A stretch of DNA of 64,000 nt. Origin: Proteus hauseri ATCC 700826. Lineage in GTDB: Bacteria > Pseudomonadota > Gammaproteobacteria > Enterobacterales > Enterobacteriaceae. The stretch lies in NCBI RefSeq assembly GCF_001654965.1, contig NZ_LXEV01000003.1, positions 90,135-154,134 of the forward strand, given 5' to 3'. Below the pieces are notes generated by a model that was given only the letters and a program-made list of their open reading frames with translations, was not told the origin of the DNA and did no database searches. Position 1 is the stretch's first letter; each line of letters starts with the position of its first letter. A program made the position numbers and the translations under genes. Shown here piece by piece: positions 36,088 to 45,875 of the stretch.

Positions 36088-38508
36088 ATGAGCAATCAGT
36101 CCGATCACGATAGTGATAAAAAGAATATTCTTAGCGATGTTAGCCGTCGCCATTTTTTACAAGCCAGCTCGGCATTAGTTACCCTCCCTTTTCTTGCATC
36201 AGGATCTATTGCTGCAACCATTGATAATGCTATCGCTGTAAAACCAATAACAACTGAAGATGGCGAACGTGTTGTATCTACTTGTAGTAGTTTTGACTGT
36301 GGCGGTAAATGTGATATTCGCGCCCATGTTAAAGATGGCAAAGTGACGCGCATTAGTACACGCCCTGACGCTGATTTAGACGAAGAAATGCCCATTATGC
36401 GCGCCTGTGTACGTGGGCGAGGCTACCGTAAATTTGTCTATCACCCCGACCGTTTAAAATACCCTATGAAACGCGTAGGCAAACGTGGCGAAGGTAAATT
36501 TGAGCGCATTAGTTGGGAAGAGGCAACAACGCTTATCGCACAGAATATGCAGCGAATTAACGCACAATATGGCCCTGCTTCTCGCTTTGTAAGCTTAAGT
36601 ACGGGTGTGACTGGCGGAATTTTTTCTGGTGCCAATATGCTGCGTCGATTGTTTAATATCACTGGCGGATTTCTAGAAAACTACCACTCAGTAAGTAACG
36701 GTAACACGATGGCGGTTACCCCTTACACTTATGGCACATCCGCAAGTGGCAGCACTTTAGATACCTTAGAAAATACACCATTAGTAATTTTATGGGGTCA
36801 TAATCCAAACGAAACTGTGTTTGGCCATACCAATCATTATTTCCAAAAAATGAAGAAAAACGGCACTAAATTTATTGTCGTTGATCCGCGTTATTCTGAT
36901 ACTGCCTCTTCATTAGCAGACCAATGGATCCCACTATTACCAACCACTGACAACGCCATGATGGATGCGATGATGTATGTCATCATCAGCGAAAATCTGC
37001 ATGACCAAACCTTTATTGATAAATACACACTCGGGTTTGACGAACACCAAATGCCAGATGGTGTTGGTGAAAACGAATCGTTAGTTGCCTATTTAATGGG
37101 TAAAAAAGATGGTGTGGTGAAAACACCAGAGTGGGCAGAACCTATCACTAAAGTACCAGCAGATATTATTCGTCAATTAGCCCGTGAATATGCGTCAACA
37201 AAACCAGCAGCATTAATGCAAGGTTGGGGGCCACAACGTCATATTTGTGGTGAGCGTACAGCGCGTGGTGCAACATTATTGGCGACTATCACCGGTAACG
37301 TTGGTGTGCGTGGTGGTTGGGCCGCGGGTTATGGTATGGCGTTAAACCCTGATTTACGCAAGACCATTGCAGGGCCAAGCTTACTCACAAATCCAGTTAA
37401 AGCAAAAATCAATATCACCAACTGGGTACAAGCCTGTGAAGATAAAAAGCTAGTCACTCCACAAAACGGGTTACTCAATGCCGAGAAACTTGATACTGAA
37501 ATCAAGATGATTTTCTCAATGGCGGGTAACTACATGACCAACCAAAACACCGATATTCTTCATGCGGCTAACGTGTTAGAAGACGAATCTAAGGTTGAGT
37601 TTATTGTTTGTAGTGATCTTTATTTAACGCCAAGTGCAAAATTTGCCGACATTCTACTACCAGAAACTAGCTTCTTAGAACGTTGGAATATCGGCGGCAC
37701 ATGGAGTTATGGCGACTACATTATTTTATCTGAAAAAGTCATTGAGCCAGAATTTGAACGTCGAACTGACTACGATTGGTTACGTGAAGTTGCAGATAAA
37801 TTAGGCGTTGGTGAACAATTTAGCGAAGGGAAAGAAACCGACCGCGATTGGATTGAATATTTAGTCAATGACGCTAGCGTTAAACGCCCTGAAGACGGCA
37901 TCCCTACCTTTAATGAGTTACTCGTTAAACGTCGTCATTTATTAAAACATCGCCCACACACCCAAAATGTCGGGTTTGAAAAAAATATTCAAGATATTGA
38001 GAACAATCCATTCCCAACACCATCAGGAAAAATTGAGATTTTCTCTAAACGTCTTTATGACATGAATAATCTCGATATCCCTGCCTTATCGCACTATGTA
38101 CCGGCAATTGAAGGTCCCGAAGATAAATTAACGGGTAAATTTCCACTTCAGCTAATTACGTGGAAAGGCCGTAATCGCGCTAACTCCACACAATTTGCTA
38201 ACCCTTGGTTACAAGAAGTTCAGCGCCAAGAGTTATGGATAAATCCGCTTGATGCGCAAGATAGGAATATCAAAGAGGGTGAAAAGGTCAAAGTCTATAA
38301 CGACCGTGGTATCACGATGATCCCCGTCAAATTGACACAGCGTATTATGCCTGGGGTTGTCGCATTGCAAGCAGGTGCTTGGTGGCAACCTGATGCAAAA
38401 GGTATTGATCAAGGTGGATGTGCCAACGTATTAACATCATCTCGTAGCACCGCAATGGCACATGGCAATGCTCACCAAACATTATTGGTTGAGGTAGCAA
38501 AAGCATGA
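36088..38508 (+). CDS. dmsA: DMSO-reductase-family molybdopterin catalytic subunit (DmsA-like)
   Basis: About 806 residues from the ATG at 36088 (GTAGAG 6 bases upstream; an ATG at 36067 lacks a site). A twin-arginine signal SRRHFLQASSALVTLPF sends the folded enzyme across the inner membrane. An N-terminal FeS ligand set reads CSSFDCGGKC plus RACVRG; the first spacing is CX4C, one residue longer than the CX3C I recall in E. coli DmsA. Other DmsA-like blocks are DRLKYPMKRVG-RGEGKFERISWEEA, KTPEWA, GWGPQRH and a conserved Ser (YHSVSNG) where the molybdenum ligand is expected. It reduces DMSO or a related S-/N-oxide (substrate not certain). Operon dmsABC-chaperone, 4-base overlap with dmsB. Confidence 0.8.
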   Translation: MSNQSDHDSDKKNILSDVSRRHFLQASSALVTLPFLASGSIAATIDNAIAVKPITTEDGERVVSTCSSFDCGGKCDIRAHVKDGKVTRISTRPDADLDEEMPIMRACVRGRGYRKFVYHPDRLKYPMKRVGKRGEGKFERISWEEATTLIAQNMQRINAQYGPASRFVSLSTGVTGGIFSGANMLRRLFNITGGFLENYHSVSNGNTMAVTPYTYGTSASGSTLDTLENTPLVILWGHNPNETVFGHTNHYFQKMKKNGTKFIVVDPRYSDTASSLADQWIPLLPTTDNAMMDAMMYVIISENLHDQTFIDKYTLGFDEHQMPDGVGENESLVAYLMGKKDGVVKTPEWAEPITKVPADIIRQLAREYASTKPAALMQGWGPQRHICGERTARGATLLATITGNVGVRGGWAAGYGMALNPDLRKTIAGPSLLTNPVKAKINITNWVQACEDKKLVTPQNGLLNAEKLDTEIKMIFSMAGNYMTNQNTDILHAANVLEDESKVEFIVCSDLYLTPSAKFADILLPETSFLERWNIGGTWSYGDYIILSEKVIEPEFERRTDYDWLREVADKLGVGEQFSEGKETDRDWIEYLVNDASVKRPEDGIPTFNELLVKRRHLLKHRPHTQNVGFEKNIQDIENNPFPTPSGKIEIFSKRLYDMNNLDIPALSHYVPAIEGPEDKLTGKFPLQLITWKGRNRANSTQFANPWLQEVQRQELWINPLDAQDRNIKEGEKVKVYNDRGITMIPVKLTQRIMPGVVALQAGAWWQPDAKGIDQGGCANVLTSSRSTAMAHGNAHQTLLVEVAKA

Positions 38509-39146
38509 GTAAATTTACCGTTTATCCCGCTGTAAGTCGCAAACAGTTAGGATTCTATATTGATAGCGCCCGTTGTTCAGGGTGCAAAGCCTGTCAGGTT
38601 GGTTGCAAAGATAAAAACAATCTTGATGTGGGACGTAAATTCCGTCGTGTTTATGAAATTACGGGAGGTGGTTACACTCGTAATACCAATGGCGCGTTAA
38701 TTAACAACGTTTTTGCTTATACCTTATCAATCTCATGCAATCACTGTGCAGATCCTGTTTGTGTAAAAAATTGCCCAACAACAGCGATGCACAAACGTGA
38801 AGGTGACGGCATTGTTATGGTTGATACTGATAAATGCGTTGGTTGTGGTGCTTGTGCGTGGTCTTGCCCTTATGGTGCACCACAAATGAATCCAGAAACC
38901 AAACAGATGTCGAAATGCGATTTCTGTGTCGATCTACAGCAAAAAGGGGAGCAACCGGTTTGTGTTGCGACTTGTCCTCTTGGTGCAATCCAATTTGGCC
39001 CTATTGATGAACTTCGTGAACGTTATGGCGATTTAGACTATGTAACAGGCTTACCTGATCCATCAATTACACATCCCAACCTCGTTATTAACCCGCATCA
39101 AGGTGCGAATAACGACGGTATAAATAATAAGGGAGAAAGAAAATGA
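38505..39146 (+). CDS. dmsB: DMSO-reductase-family iron-sulfur subunit (DmsB-like)
   Basis: 213 residues with four cysteine clusters for [4Fe-4S] centres: CSGCKACQVGCKDKN, CNHCADPVCVKNCP, CVGCGACAWSCPYGAP and CDFCVDLQQKGEQPVCVATCP. It moves electrons from the membrane subunit to the catalytic subunit on the periplasmic face and is exported with DmsA by the Tat system. It overlaps dmsA and dmsC by four bases each. Confidence 0.9.
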   Translation: MSKFTVYPAVSRKQLGFYIDSARCSGCKACQVGCKDKNNLDVGRKFRRVYEITGGGYTRNTNGALINNVFAYTLSISCNHCADPVCVKNCPTTAMHKREGDGIVMVDTDKCVGCGACAWSCPYGAPQMNPETKQMSKCDFCVDLQQKGEQPVCVATCPLGAIQFGPIDELRERYGDLDYVTGLPDPSITHPNLVINPHQGANNDGINNKGERK

Positions 39147-40042
39147 ATGAATGGTCGTTATTAATCTTCACATTCATGATGAATGCCACTATTGGGTTAG
39201 CGCTAACTACAGGTATTTTTGCTCGTCGCCTTGCTGATTATCTCAATGCCGAAAGCTATTATCGCTTTATGTTACTCGCTCTCTTTGTAATTTGCGTATT
39301 AGCCGGACTAGGCTCTATTGCTTCTATTACTCACTTAGGTGTGCCATTAAACGCCCCCAATGCGGTCAGAAATATTTTCTCTGCATGGTTAAGCCGTGAA
39401 GTTGTTGTTACTGCTATTTTTGTTGGCTGTCTAGGGCTAACCTTTTTATGGTTGTGGCGTACCCGCAAGCTCTCAATGTTGTTATTAACTAGCAGTATTC
39501 TGATTGGTCTATTTGATATTTATTGCATGGCATCTATTTACCGCCATACCTCCATACTGACATGGATGGATCACAATACTTATATTATGTTCTTTGGCGC
39601 TATGCTGACTCTTGGTGCCGCCATTTTCTTTTTATTACTTAAAATATTACAAAATATTGGACATAAATTAGGCATTGAAATTCCACAAGTACCACTACCG
39701 ATTCGCTGGAAATGGCAATTATGGGGAATAATGGCATTTAGCTTAATCGCCCGATTACTGTATCAACCTTTTTATCAGCAATATTTAACCAGTACGTTAT
39801 ATAGCCAAAAATCCGTGACATTCCCGCTATCACCAATAGAGGTTTATCACTCAATTGGCACACTTCGCATCACTTGTTGGGTACTTGCTACACTTGCGGT
39901 GATTGTAAGTGGATATAGCTTAGTAAAATTCCTAACGCAAAAAAACCAAGCAACATCAACAGAATCGTTATTTGTTATTGGTTGTGTACTGGCAATTATT
40001 GCTGACTTTATGTTGCGCTATGTTTTTTACTCGATTCACTAA
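39143..40042 (+). CDS. dmsC: DMSO-reductase-family membrane anchor (DmsC-like)
   Basis: 299 residues with eight hydrophobic segments, the DmsC layout. The start MNEWSLLIFTFMMNATIGLAL and the stretch SITHLGVPLNAPNAVRNIFSAWLSREV are family features; the latter holds the His near the quinol site. It anchors DmsAB and oxidises menaquinol. A hairpin follows before the chaperone gene. Confidence 0.85.
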   Translation: MNEWSLLIFTFMMNATIGLALTTGIFARRLADYLNAESYYRFMLLALFVICVLAGLGSIASITHLGVPLNAPNAVRNIFSAWLSREVVVTAIFVGCLGLTFLWLWRTRKLSMLLLTSSILIGLFDIYCMASIYRHTSILTWMDHNTYIMFFGAMLTLGAAIFFLLLKILQNIGHKLGIEIPQVPLPIRWKWQLWGIMAFSLIARLLYQPFYQQYLTSTLYSQKSVTFPLSPIEVYHSIGTLRITCWVLATLAVIVSGYSLVKFLTQKNQATSTESLFVIGCVLAIIADFMLRYVFYSIH

Positions 40043-40077
40043 TCACACGCTATAACGACTTTTAAATAATAAAAAAG

Positions 40078-40105
40078 CAAACCTCAAATAAATATTTGGG
40101 GTTTG
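40078..40105 (+). terminator. hairpin between dmsC and the chaperone gene
   Basis: CAAACCTCAAAT (40078-40089) and ATTTGGGGTTTG (40094-40105) pair over 12 positions with one G-T wobble, then TTTAA. It resembles a leaky terminator and would limit chaperone expression relative to dmsABC. The chaperone's Shine-Dalgarno starts about 5 bases after it. Confidence 0.65.
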
Positions 40106-40126
40106 TTTAAGGAAGTATCACAAATT

Positions 40127-40696
40127 ATGAGCAGACTCTCCTATTACGCGGCTGCATTTAATTTATTGGGAATTTGTTATTTATTCCCACCAGATGACGA
40201 CACCAATAAAACAGCACTCAGCTTTTTTAAAACCGGCGATTTTGCAGCCCAGTGGCCTTGCAAAATAGAAAGTCGTCTTTGTGAACGTTTAATGAATTCG
40301 GTCTCTATTGAAGCCGAACAGTTAAAAATACAGTGGGAAAATTTATTTGTTGGCCCTAATGCATTACCAGCGCCACCTTGGGGTTCGGTTTATTTAGATC
40401 CAGAGGGTTTATTACAAGGCGATTCAACATTTGCCCTTAGTGAATTCTTAAAACGTGAACGTTTAAAAATAAATACCCCATTTCCTGAACCGGTTGACCA
40501 TATTGGTTTAGTTCTATTTCAGGCAGCGGTATTAGCCTCTGCAAAAAGAGCAACGGCGGTTGATGAATTATTGACCCATCATTTAAAAACCTGGCTGCCC
40601 TTATATTTAAATAAATTAAAGATGAGCGGCTATAGCCAATTTTATAGTGCATTAACAGAACTGGTATCCATCACGGTGAATGAATTTAGAAAGTAA
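40127..40696 (+). CDS. TorD/DmsD-family redox-enzyme chaperone
   Basis: 189 residues from the ATG at 40127 (AGGAAG 11 bases upstream; an upstream in-frame TTG at 40103 lies inside a hairpin). All-helical TorD fold with the hallmark LFVGPNALPAPPWGSVYLD and the E-P-x-D-H-I motif (FPEPVDHIGL) used to bind Tat signal peptides. It should bind the DmsA twin-arginine leader and prevent export before cofactor insertion. Position after dmsC fits DmsD. Confidence 0.82.
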   Translation: MSRLSYYAAAFNLLGICYLFPPDDDTNKTALSFFKTGDFAAQWPCKIESRLCERLMNSVSIEAEQLKIQWENLFVGPNALPAPPWGSVYLDPEGLLQGDSTFALSEFLKRERLKINTPFPEPVDHIGLVLFQAAVLASAKRATAVDELLTHHLKTWLPLYLNKLKMSGYSQFYSALTELVSITVNEFRK

Positions 40697-40733
40697 TATT
40701 TATTAAAGACTTATCATTCTAACATAATGACCC

Positions 40734-40769
40734 AAGGTAATTTGGATCACGCACCCAAATTACCTTTTT
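40734..40769 (+). terminator. intrinsic terminator of the dms operon
   Basis: A perfect 12-base stem (40734-40745 with 40755-40766) followed by TTT, 38 bases after the chaperone stop and ahead of the convergent norR end. Confidence 0.82.
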
Positions 40770-40804
40770 CTATTTTGTTTGCTCAATGTGCTCTCAAAAT
40801 AATA

Positions 40805-42316
40805 CTACTTTAAATCTAATCTCTTAGTTAAACGGCGTAAATTGGCCGGATCTATCGCTAATTCTCGTGCAGTTGCAGCCCAATTATGATTATTACGCAG
40901 CAAGGCTTGTTTAATTAAATCACGCTGAAATTCATCTGTTGCTTGTTTTAAGTTTTTATCTACCGAAGGCAAAGAGTGCGGTGTCGGAATAACTTGATTT
41001 TCTGATCCCAAGGCAAAATGACTCACCTGCAAAATAAGGCTGTCAGCTTTACTTCCTGCTCTGGCGAGTACAATACCTCTGTGAATGGTATGTTCTAATT
41101 CACGCACATTACCAGGCCAAGAATAATGTAATAAATAACGGCGCAATTCAGGGCTAATCACAACTTGAGATAAATTAAAACGCTGACGATATTGCTCACA
41201 AAAATAGCCAGCTAATAACAAAATATCGTCGTGACGTTCACGTAATGGCGGTACATGAAGAGGGAAAATACTTAAACGATGAAATAAGTCGGCACGAAAA
41301 TTCCCAGCTAATACTTCTTCCCATAAATCACGATTAGTCGCAGCTAATACACGCACATTGACACGTAAATTACGATCATCACCAATACGTTGAATATCAC
41401 CATATTGTAATACTCGTAGTAATTTAGCTTGTAGTGTTAACGACAATTCACCTATTTCATCCAAAAATAAGGTGCCATTATCGGCCATCTCAAACTTACC
41501 ACTACGATGACTAATTGCCCCGGTAAATGCACCTTTTACATGACCAAATAATTCACTTTCAGCAACGCTTTCAGGTAGTGCAGCACAATTTAAATAAACC
41601 AACGGATTATCTGCACGATTAGACATCTCATGAATCGCCTTCACCACCAGCTCTTTACCTGTGCCCGTTTCACCACTTACTAAAATATTCATATCAGCGG
41701 GAGCAACTATCTCTATTTCTTTTTTTAATTGCTCCATCAAAGTAGATAAACCAATAATTTCCGTTTTTACTGTGGGCTTAAATGAAGTGGTTGGGGTAAA
41801 TAACATATTCTGATTTTCAAGCTGCTCAATCAATAATGCGTTATTTAATGCGCCCGCGGTTAATGCCGCAATTAAACGCAATTCTTCATCACTAAAGGTA
41901 TCAAATTGATGCGGATCCATACCATCGAGCGTTAATGTGCCAATTAAATCTTGTCCTGCAAATAGTGGTAAACCCACACAAGCATGAACTTTTAAATGCT
42001 CTCTATCAGGAATAAGTCCGTCGTAAGGATCAGGCAGGTCGCTATCAGCAGGAAAACGCACCACATCACCGGCACGAGCTATCGTTTCAAGTCGAGGATG
42101 GCCTTCAAGTAAAAAGCGACGACCTAATACATCAGGCACAAGACCATCAATGGCTAATGGAATAAACTGATGAGGCTCATAGCGCAGCAAGGCCGCAGCA
42201 TCACAACCGAGCACTTGCCGAAGAGTCGTTACTAAACGCTGAAAACGGTCTTGATGACCCACATCTTTTTGCAATTCAATGGCTATTTTAGCCAGCACAT
42301 CAACCGAAAATCCCAT
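40805..42316 (-). CDS. norR: nitric-oxide-responsive sigma-54 activator NorR
   Basis: 503 residues in three domains: an N-terminal GAF sensor (residues 1-165) whose non-haem iron binds NO, a central AAA+ domain, and a Fis-type C-terminal helix-turn-helix ([21 protein letters not shown]). The AAA+ part has Walker A GETGTGKE, the sigma-54 contact loop GAFTGA, and Walker [12 protein letters not shown]. It is divergent from norVW across 189 bases containing three NorR sites. On NO binding it releases repression of its ATPase and activates the norV promoter. Confidence 0.93.
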   Translation of the reverse strand: MGFSVDVLAKIAIELQKDVGHQDRFQRLVTTLRQVLGCDAAALLRYEPHQFIPLAIDGLVPDVLGRRFLLEGHPRLETIARAGDVVRFPADSDLPDPYDGLIPDREHLKVHACVGLPLFAGQDLIGTLTLDGMDPHQFDTFSDEELRLIAALTAGALNNALLIEQLENQNMLFTPTTSFKPTVKTEIIGLSTLMEQLKKEIEIVAPADMNILVSGETGTGKELVVKAIHEMSNRADNPLVYLNCAALPESVAESELFGHVKGAFTGAISHRSGKFEMADNGTLFLDEIGELSLTLQAKLLRVLQYGDIQRIGDDRNLRVNVRVLAATNRDLWEEVLAGNFRADLFHRLSIFPLHVPPLRERHDDILLLAGYFCEQYRQRFNLSQVVISPELRRYLLHYSWPGNVRELEHTIHRGIVLARAGSKADSLILQVSHFALGSENQVIPTPHSLPSVDKNLKQATDEFQRDLIKQALLRNNHNWAATARELAIDPANLRRLTKRLDLK

Positions 42317-42330
42317 AAAAACACCTCATA

Positions 42331-42341
42331 GTCATTATGAC
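42331..42341. promoter_or_regulatory. NorR binding site 1
   Basis: GTCATTATGAC fits the established NorR core GT-N7-AC and is palindromic in its GTCA/TGAC arms. It is the copy nearest to norR. Confidence 0.85.
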
Positions 42342-42351
42342 CCCTATTATG

Positions 42352-42362
42352 GTCATTTTGAC
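42352..42362. promoter_or_regulatory. NorR binding site 2
   Basis: GTCATTTTGAC, same GTCA-N3-TGAC form, 21 bases centre to centre from site 1. Confidence 0.85.
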
Positions 42363-42374
42363 ATGATAAAGATA

Positions 42375-42385
42375 GTCATATTGAC
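42375..42385. promoter_or_regulatory. NorR binding site 3
   Basis: GTCATATTGAC, 23 bases from site 2. The three-site enhancer matches the arrangement needed in E. coli for the NorR hexamer to assemble. Confidence 0.85.
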
Positions 42386-42439
42386 AATACTTTAATTAAC
42401 TTATAAATAAAAATTCATTTAAAACAATAAGATAAAAAC

Positions 42440-42455
42440 TGGCACGCTTCTTGAT
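42440..42455 (+). promoter_or_regulatory. sigma-54 promoter of norVW
   Basis: TGGCACG-N4-TTGAT at 42440-42455 matches the -24/-12 consensus TGGCACG-N4-TTGC except at the last base of the -12 element. It lies 50 bases before the norV ATG and 55 bases past the last NorR site. Confidence 0.8.
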
Positions 42456-42505
42456 TATATCAATATATATCCCGATAAAAAGATTAATCAAAGGAACAAC
42501 ACAAA

Positions 42506-43948
42506 ATGGCTATTCATGTAAAAAATAATGTTAACTGGGTTGGGCAACGTGACTGGGAAGTTCGTGATTTTCATGGTACTGAATATAAAACCTTATTAGG
42601 TAGCAGCTATAACAGCTATTTAATTTGTGAAGAAAAAAATGTGCTTATTGATACTGTTGATCATAAATTTAGCCGCGAATTTGTACAGAACCTACGCACA
42701 CAAATTAATTTAGAAGATATCGACTACATTATTATTAACCATGCAGAAGAAGATCATGCCGGTGCATTAACAGAATTAATGTCATTTATTCCTAATACCC
42801 CAATTTATTGCACAGCCAATGCTATCGATTCTATTAATGGTCATCATCATCACCCAGAGTGGAATTTTAATATCGTTAAAACCGGTGATAGTTTAGATAT
42901 TGGTAACGGTAAACAGCTTATTTTTGTTGAAACACCCATGTTACATTGGCCAGATAGCATGATGACCTATTTAACTGGTGATGCAATTTTATTTAGTAAT
43001 GATGCTTTTGGTCAGCACTATTGTGATGAACGATTATTTAACGATGAAGTTGACCAAACTGAATTATTTGAACAATGCCAACGTTATTACGCTAATATTT
43101 TGACCCCTTTTAGCCGCCTTGTAACACCAAAAATTAATGAAATTCTCGGCTTTAATTTACCTGTCGATATGATTGCAACATCTCATGGTGTGGTATGGCG
43201 CGATAATCCGACTCAAATCGTTGAGTTATACCTAAAATGGGCAGCTGACTACCAAGAAGATCGCATCACTATTTTCTATGACACCATGTCAAATAATACA
43301 CGCATGATGGCGGATGCTATTGCGCAGGGTATTAATGAAATTGACCCAAATGTGTTTGTAAAAAGCTATAACGTCGCCAAAAGTGATAAAAATGACATCA
43401 TTACCAGTGCATTTCGCTCTAAAGGTGTTCTAGTGGGTTCATCCACCATGAATAATGTGATGATGCCCAAAATTGCCGCCATGCTTGAAGAAATGACAGG
43501 CCTACGTTTTCGTAATAAAAAAGCGGCTGCATTTGGTAGTTATGGCTGGAATGGCGGTGCGGTTGACCGCATTCAAACTCGCTTAATGGATGCTGGTTTT
43601 GAAACTGCATTGGCATTAAAAACCAAATGGCGTCCTGATATGGATGCACAAGAAATTTGCCGTGAATATGGTAGAGAGCTTGCTCGCCAATGGGCATTAG
43701 CGCCTTTACCAACACCTATCAAAAACACCGTTTTGCCACCAGAAGTCACATCTGAAATAACAGCTGTCAACCTAGGTCCTTGTATGCAATGCAGTGTTTG
43801 CCAATGGATTTACGATCCAGCGATAGGTGAGCCGATTCAAAACGTACAACCTAATACACCGTGGAGTGAGGTTCCTGATTCATTCTTATGCCCTGAATGT
43901 TCATTAGGTAAAGATGTTTTTGATGCGATAGCAAAGGAAGCAAAATGA
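42506..43948 (+). CDS. norV: anaerobic nitric oxide reductase flavorubredoxin NorV
   Basis: 480 residues in three domains. A metallo-beta-lactamase-like diiron domain (1-250) has the NHAEEDHAG ligand motif (H-x-E-x-D-H). A flavodoxin domain follows ([16 protein letters not shown], binding FMN phosphate), and a C-terminal rubredoxin has two Cys pairs, [13 protein letters not shown] and [11 protein letters not shown]. It reduces NO to N2O in the cytoplasm using electrons from NorW. It is preceded by AAGGAAC and overlaps norW by four bases. Confidence 0.94.
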   Translation: MAIHVKNNVNWVGQRDWEVRDFHGTEYKTLLGSSYNSYLICEEKNVLIDTVDHKFSREFVQNLRTQINLEDIDYIIINHAEEDHAGALTELMSFIPNTPIYCTANAIDSINGHHHHPEWNFNIVKTGDSLDIGNGKQLIFVETPMLHWPDSMMTYLTGDAILFSNDAFGQHYCDERLFNDEVDQTELFEQCQRYYANILTPFSRLVTPKINEILGFNLPVDMIATSHGVVWRDNPTQIVELYLKWAADYQEDRITIFYDTMSNNTRMMADAIAQGINEIDPNVFVKSYNVAKSDKNDIITSAFRSKGVLVGSSTMNNVMMPKIAAMLEEMTGLRFRNKKAAAFGSYGWNGGAVDRIQTRLMDAGFETALALKTKWRPDMDAQEICREYGRELARQWALAPLPTPIKNTVLPPEVTSEITAVNLGPCMQCSVCQWIYDPAIGEPIQNVQPNTPWSEVPDSFLCPECSLGKDVFDAIAKEAK

Positions 43949-45099
43949 GCATAACGAATATAAATCACGGCATAGTGATAATTGGGGCAGGTTTTGCAGC
44001 TCGCCAATTAGTCAAAAGCATTCGTAAATTTAATACAGATATTCCGATCACTTTAATCGCATCGGACAGTATTGATGAATATAACAAACCAGATTTAAGC
44101 CATGTCATTAGCCAAGCACAAACTGCCGATGATTTAACAAAACAGACAGCAGAGGATTTTGCACAGCAATATCAATTGAATATTCATCCTTATACGCAAA
44201 TTGCCTATATTGATGGAACCGAAAAGCTTATTCAAAGTACGCAAGGTAAGCAATGGCACTACGATAAATTAGTATTAGCAACCGGCGCCAAAACGTATTG
44301 CCCCGCTATATCAGGACATGAACTGATGTTTACCTTAAATAGCCAACAAGAATATCGTACTTATGAAGCCCAAATTCATCATGCTAAACGCGTATTAATT
44401 TTAGGTGCTGGGTTAATTGGTACAGAATTAGCGATGGATTTTTGTCGAGCGGGTAAAAAAGTAACACTTGCTGATATCTCTGGTAATTTGCTGGCGTCAC
44501 TACTTCCTTCTGAATTAAGTGGCCGCTTACAAGCAAATTTGACTGATATTGGTGTTCGCTTACTTTTAAAATCGCCACTACAGTCATTAACCCAAACAGA
44601 TAAGGGTATTTTGGCTACTTTTAATCAACATCATCAATTAACTGTTGATTGTGTTATTGCGGCAACTGGGCTTTCTCCTAATATTGAATTAGCTCAGCTT
44701 GCTGGCTTACATACCGACCGTGGAATTACTGTAAATGAATATCTGCAAAGCAGCGAAAAAGATATATATGCCTTAGGAGATTGTGCAGAAATTAACGGTA
44801 ATTTATTACCATTTTTACAGCCAATTCAATTAAGTGCTATGCATTTAGCTAAAACATTAGTGGGAGAAAATACCGCACCGCTGTCTTTACCGCCAATGAT
44901 AATTCGAGTGAAAACCCCCTTAATGCCACTGCATCTTGCTGGCGAGACAACACGCAGCGATTTAAATTGGACTATCAACACCACACAATCGGGCATTATT
45001 GCTAAAGGCTATGATACAAATGATATATTTCGCGCTTTTGTGGTGACACAAGAACAAATAAAAGAAGCCTTTGCTCTATTACGTGCTCTTAATGCTTAA
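43945..45099 (+). CDS. norW: NADH:flavorubredoxin reductase NorW
   Basis: 384 residues, a pyridine-nucleotide disulfide-oxidoreductase fold. The FAD-binding motif [14 protein letters not shown] is at the N-terminus, the NADH motif [14 protein letters not shown] at about 150, and the FAD-ribose motif [13 protein letters not shown] at about 275. It moves electrons from NADH to the NorV rubredoxin. Coupled to norV through ATGA overlap. Confidence 0.92.
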   Translation: MSITNINHGIVIIGAGFAARQLVKSIRKFNTDIPITLIASDSIDEYNKPDLSHVISQAQTADDLTKQTAEDFAQQYQLNIHPYTQIAYIDGTEKLIQSTQGKQWHYDKLVLATGAKTYCPAISGHELMFTLNSQQEYRTYEAQIHHAKRVLILGAGLIGTELAMDFCRAGKKVTLADISGNLLASLLPSELSGRLQANLTDIGVRLLLKSPLQSLTQTDKGILATFNQHHQLTVDCVIAATGLSPNIELAQLAGLHTDRGITVNEYLQSSEKDIYALGDCAEINGNLLPFLQPIQLSAMHLAKTLVGENTAPLSLPPMIIRVKTPLMPLHLAGETTRSDLNWTINTTQSGIIAKGYDTNDIFRAFVVTQEQIKEAFALLRALNA

Positions 45100-45150
45100 A
45101 TTTAGAATGCTTAATTAGCATCTATGATTATTTAAAAATAGGTGAATACA

Positions 45151-45813
45151 ATGAATTTACGTGATCAACCACTAGGACAATTAGCGCTCTCTATTTCAGG
45201 CGCAAGCGCTATATTTCGTCAATATAATCTCGATTTTTGCTGTGGTGGAAAAAGAACTCTCATTAAATCCGCAGAAAAAGCCGGATTAGATATTGATGAA
45301 ATTGAAAATAAATTACTCGCACTCTCACAACAACCATTAGAAAAAGATTGGCGCAAAGTACCTTTAAGCGAAATTATTGATTTTATTATTGTCCGTTATC
45401 ACGATAAACACCGAGCACAATTACCTGAGCTAATTTTACAAGCTGAAAAAGTAGAGCGCGTTCATGAGGCTAAACCTACTGTTCCTAAAGGCTTAGCTCG
45501 CCAGTTATCGTTATTACTTGAAGAGCTAACTAGTCATATGATGAAAGAAGAACGCGTGCTCTTTCCTATGATAAAAAATGGCCTTGGCAGCCAAGCGGGG
45601 GCACCTATTAGTGTAATGGAACATGAACACGATGATGCGGGTGAAATTGTTGAGGTAATTAAATTTATTACTAAAAATGTTACACCACCACCCGAAGCCT
45701 GCACCACATGGCGTGTACTTTATAATGGAATTAATGAATTTATTGACGATTTAATGAATCATATTAGCTTAGAAAATAACTTATTATTTCCAAGAGCTTT
45801 AGCTGGCGAATAA
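45151..45813 (+). CDS. ytfE: iron-sulfur cluster repair di-iron protein YtfE (RIC/ScdA)
   Basis: 220 residues from the ATG at 45151 (AGGTGA 5 bases before; a GTG at 45142 overlaps that site), the same length as E. coli YtfE. The N-terminal ScdA domain includes [11 protein letters not shown]. The hemerythrin-like domain has His/Glu iron ligands at [32 protein letters not shown] and [14 protein letters not shown]. It repairs FeS centres damaged by NO or peroxide. It sits 51 bases after norW and probably shares NO induction. Confidence 0.92.
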   Translation: MNLRDQPLGQLALSISGASAIFRQYNLDFCCGGKRTLIKSAEKAGLDIDEIENKLLALSQQPLEKDWRKVPLSEIIDFIIVRYHDKHRAQLPELILQAEKVERVHEAKPTVPKGLARQLSLLLEELTSHMMKEERVLFPMIKNGLGSQAGAPISVMEHEHDDAGEIVEVIKFITKNVTPPPEACTTWRVLYNGINEFIDDLMNHISLENNLLFPRALAGE

Positions 45814-45823
45814 TGTTGATAAT

Positions 45824-45857
45824 TAGTGGGGGTATTCTTTACCCCCCTACTATTTTT
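45824..45857 (+). terminator. terminator after ytfE
   Basis: TAGTGGGGGTA pairs with TACCCCC(C)TACTA with one bulged C, followed by TATTTTT. It separates ytfE from the convergent LacI-SBP gene. Confidence 0.75.
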
Positions 45858-45875
45858 CAAATAGTAATAATAAAA

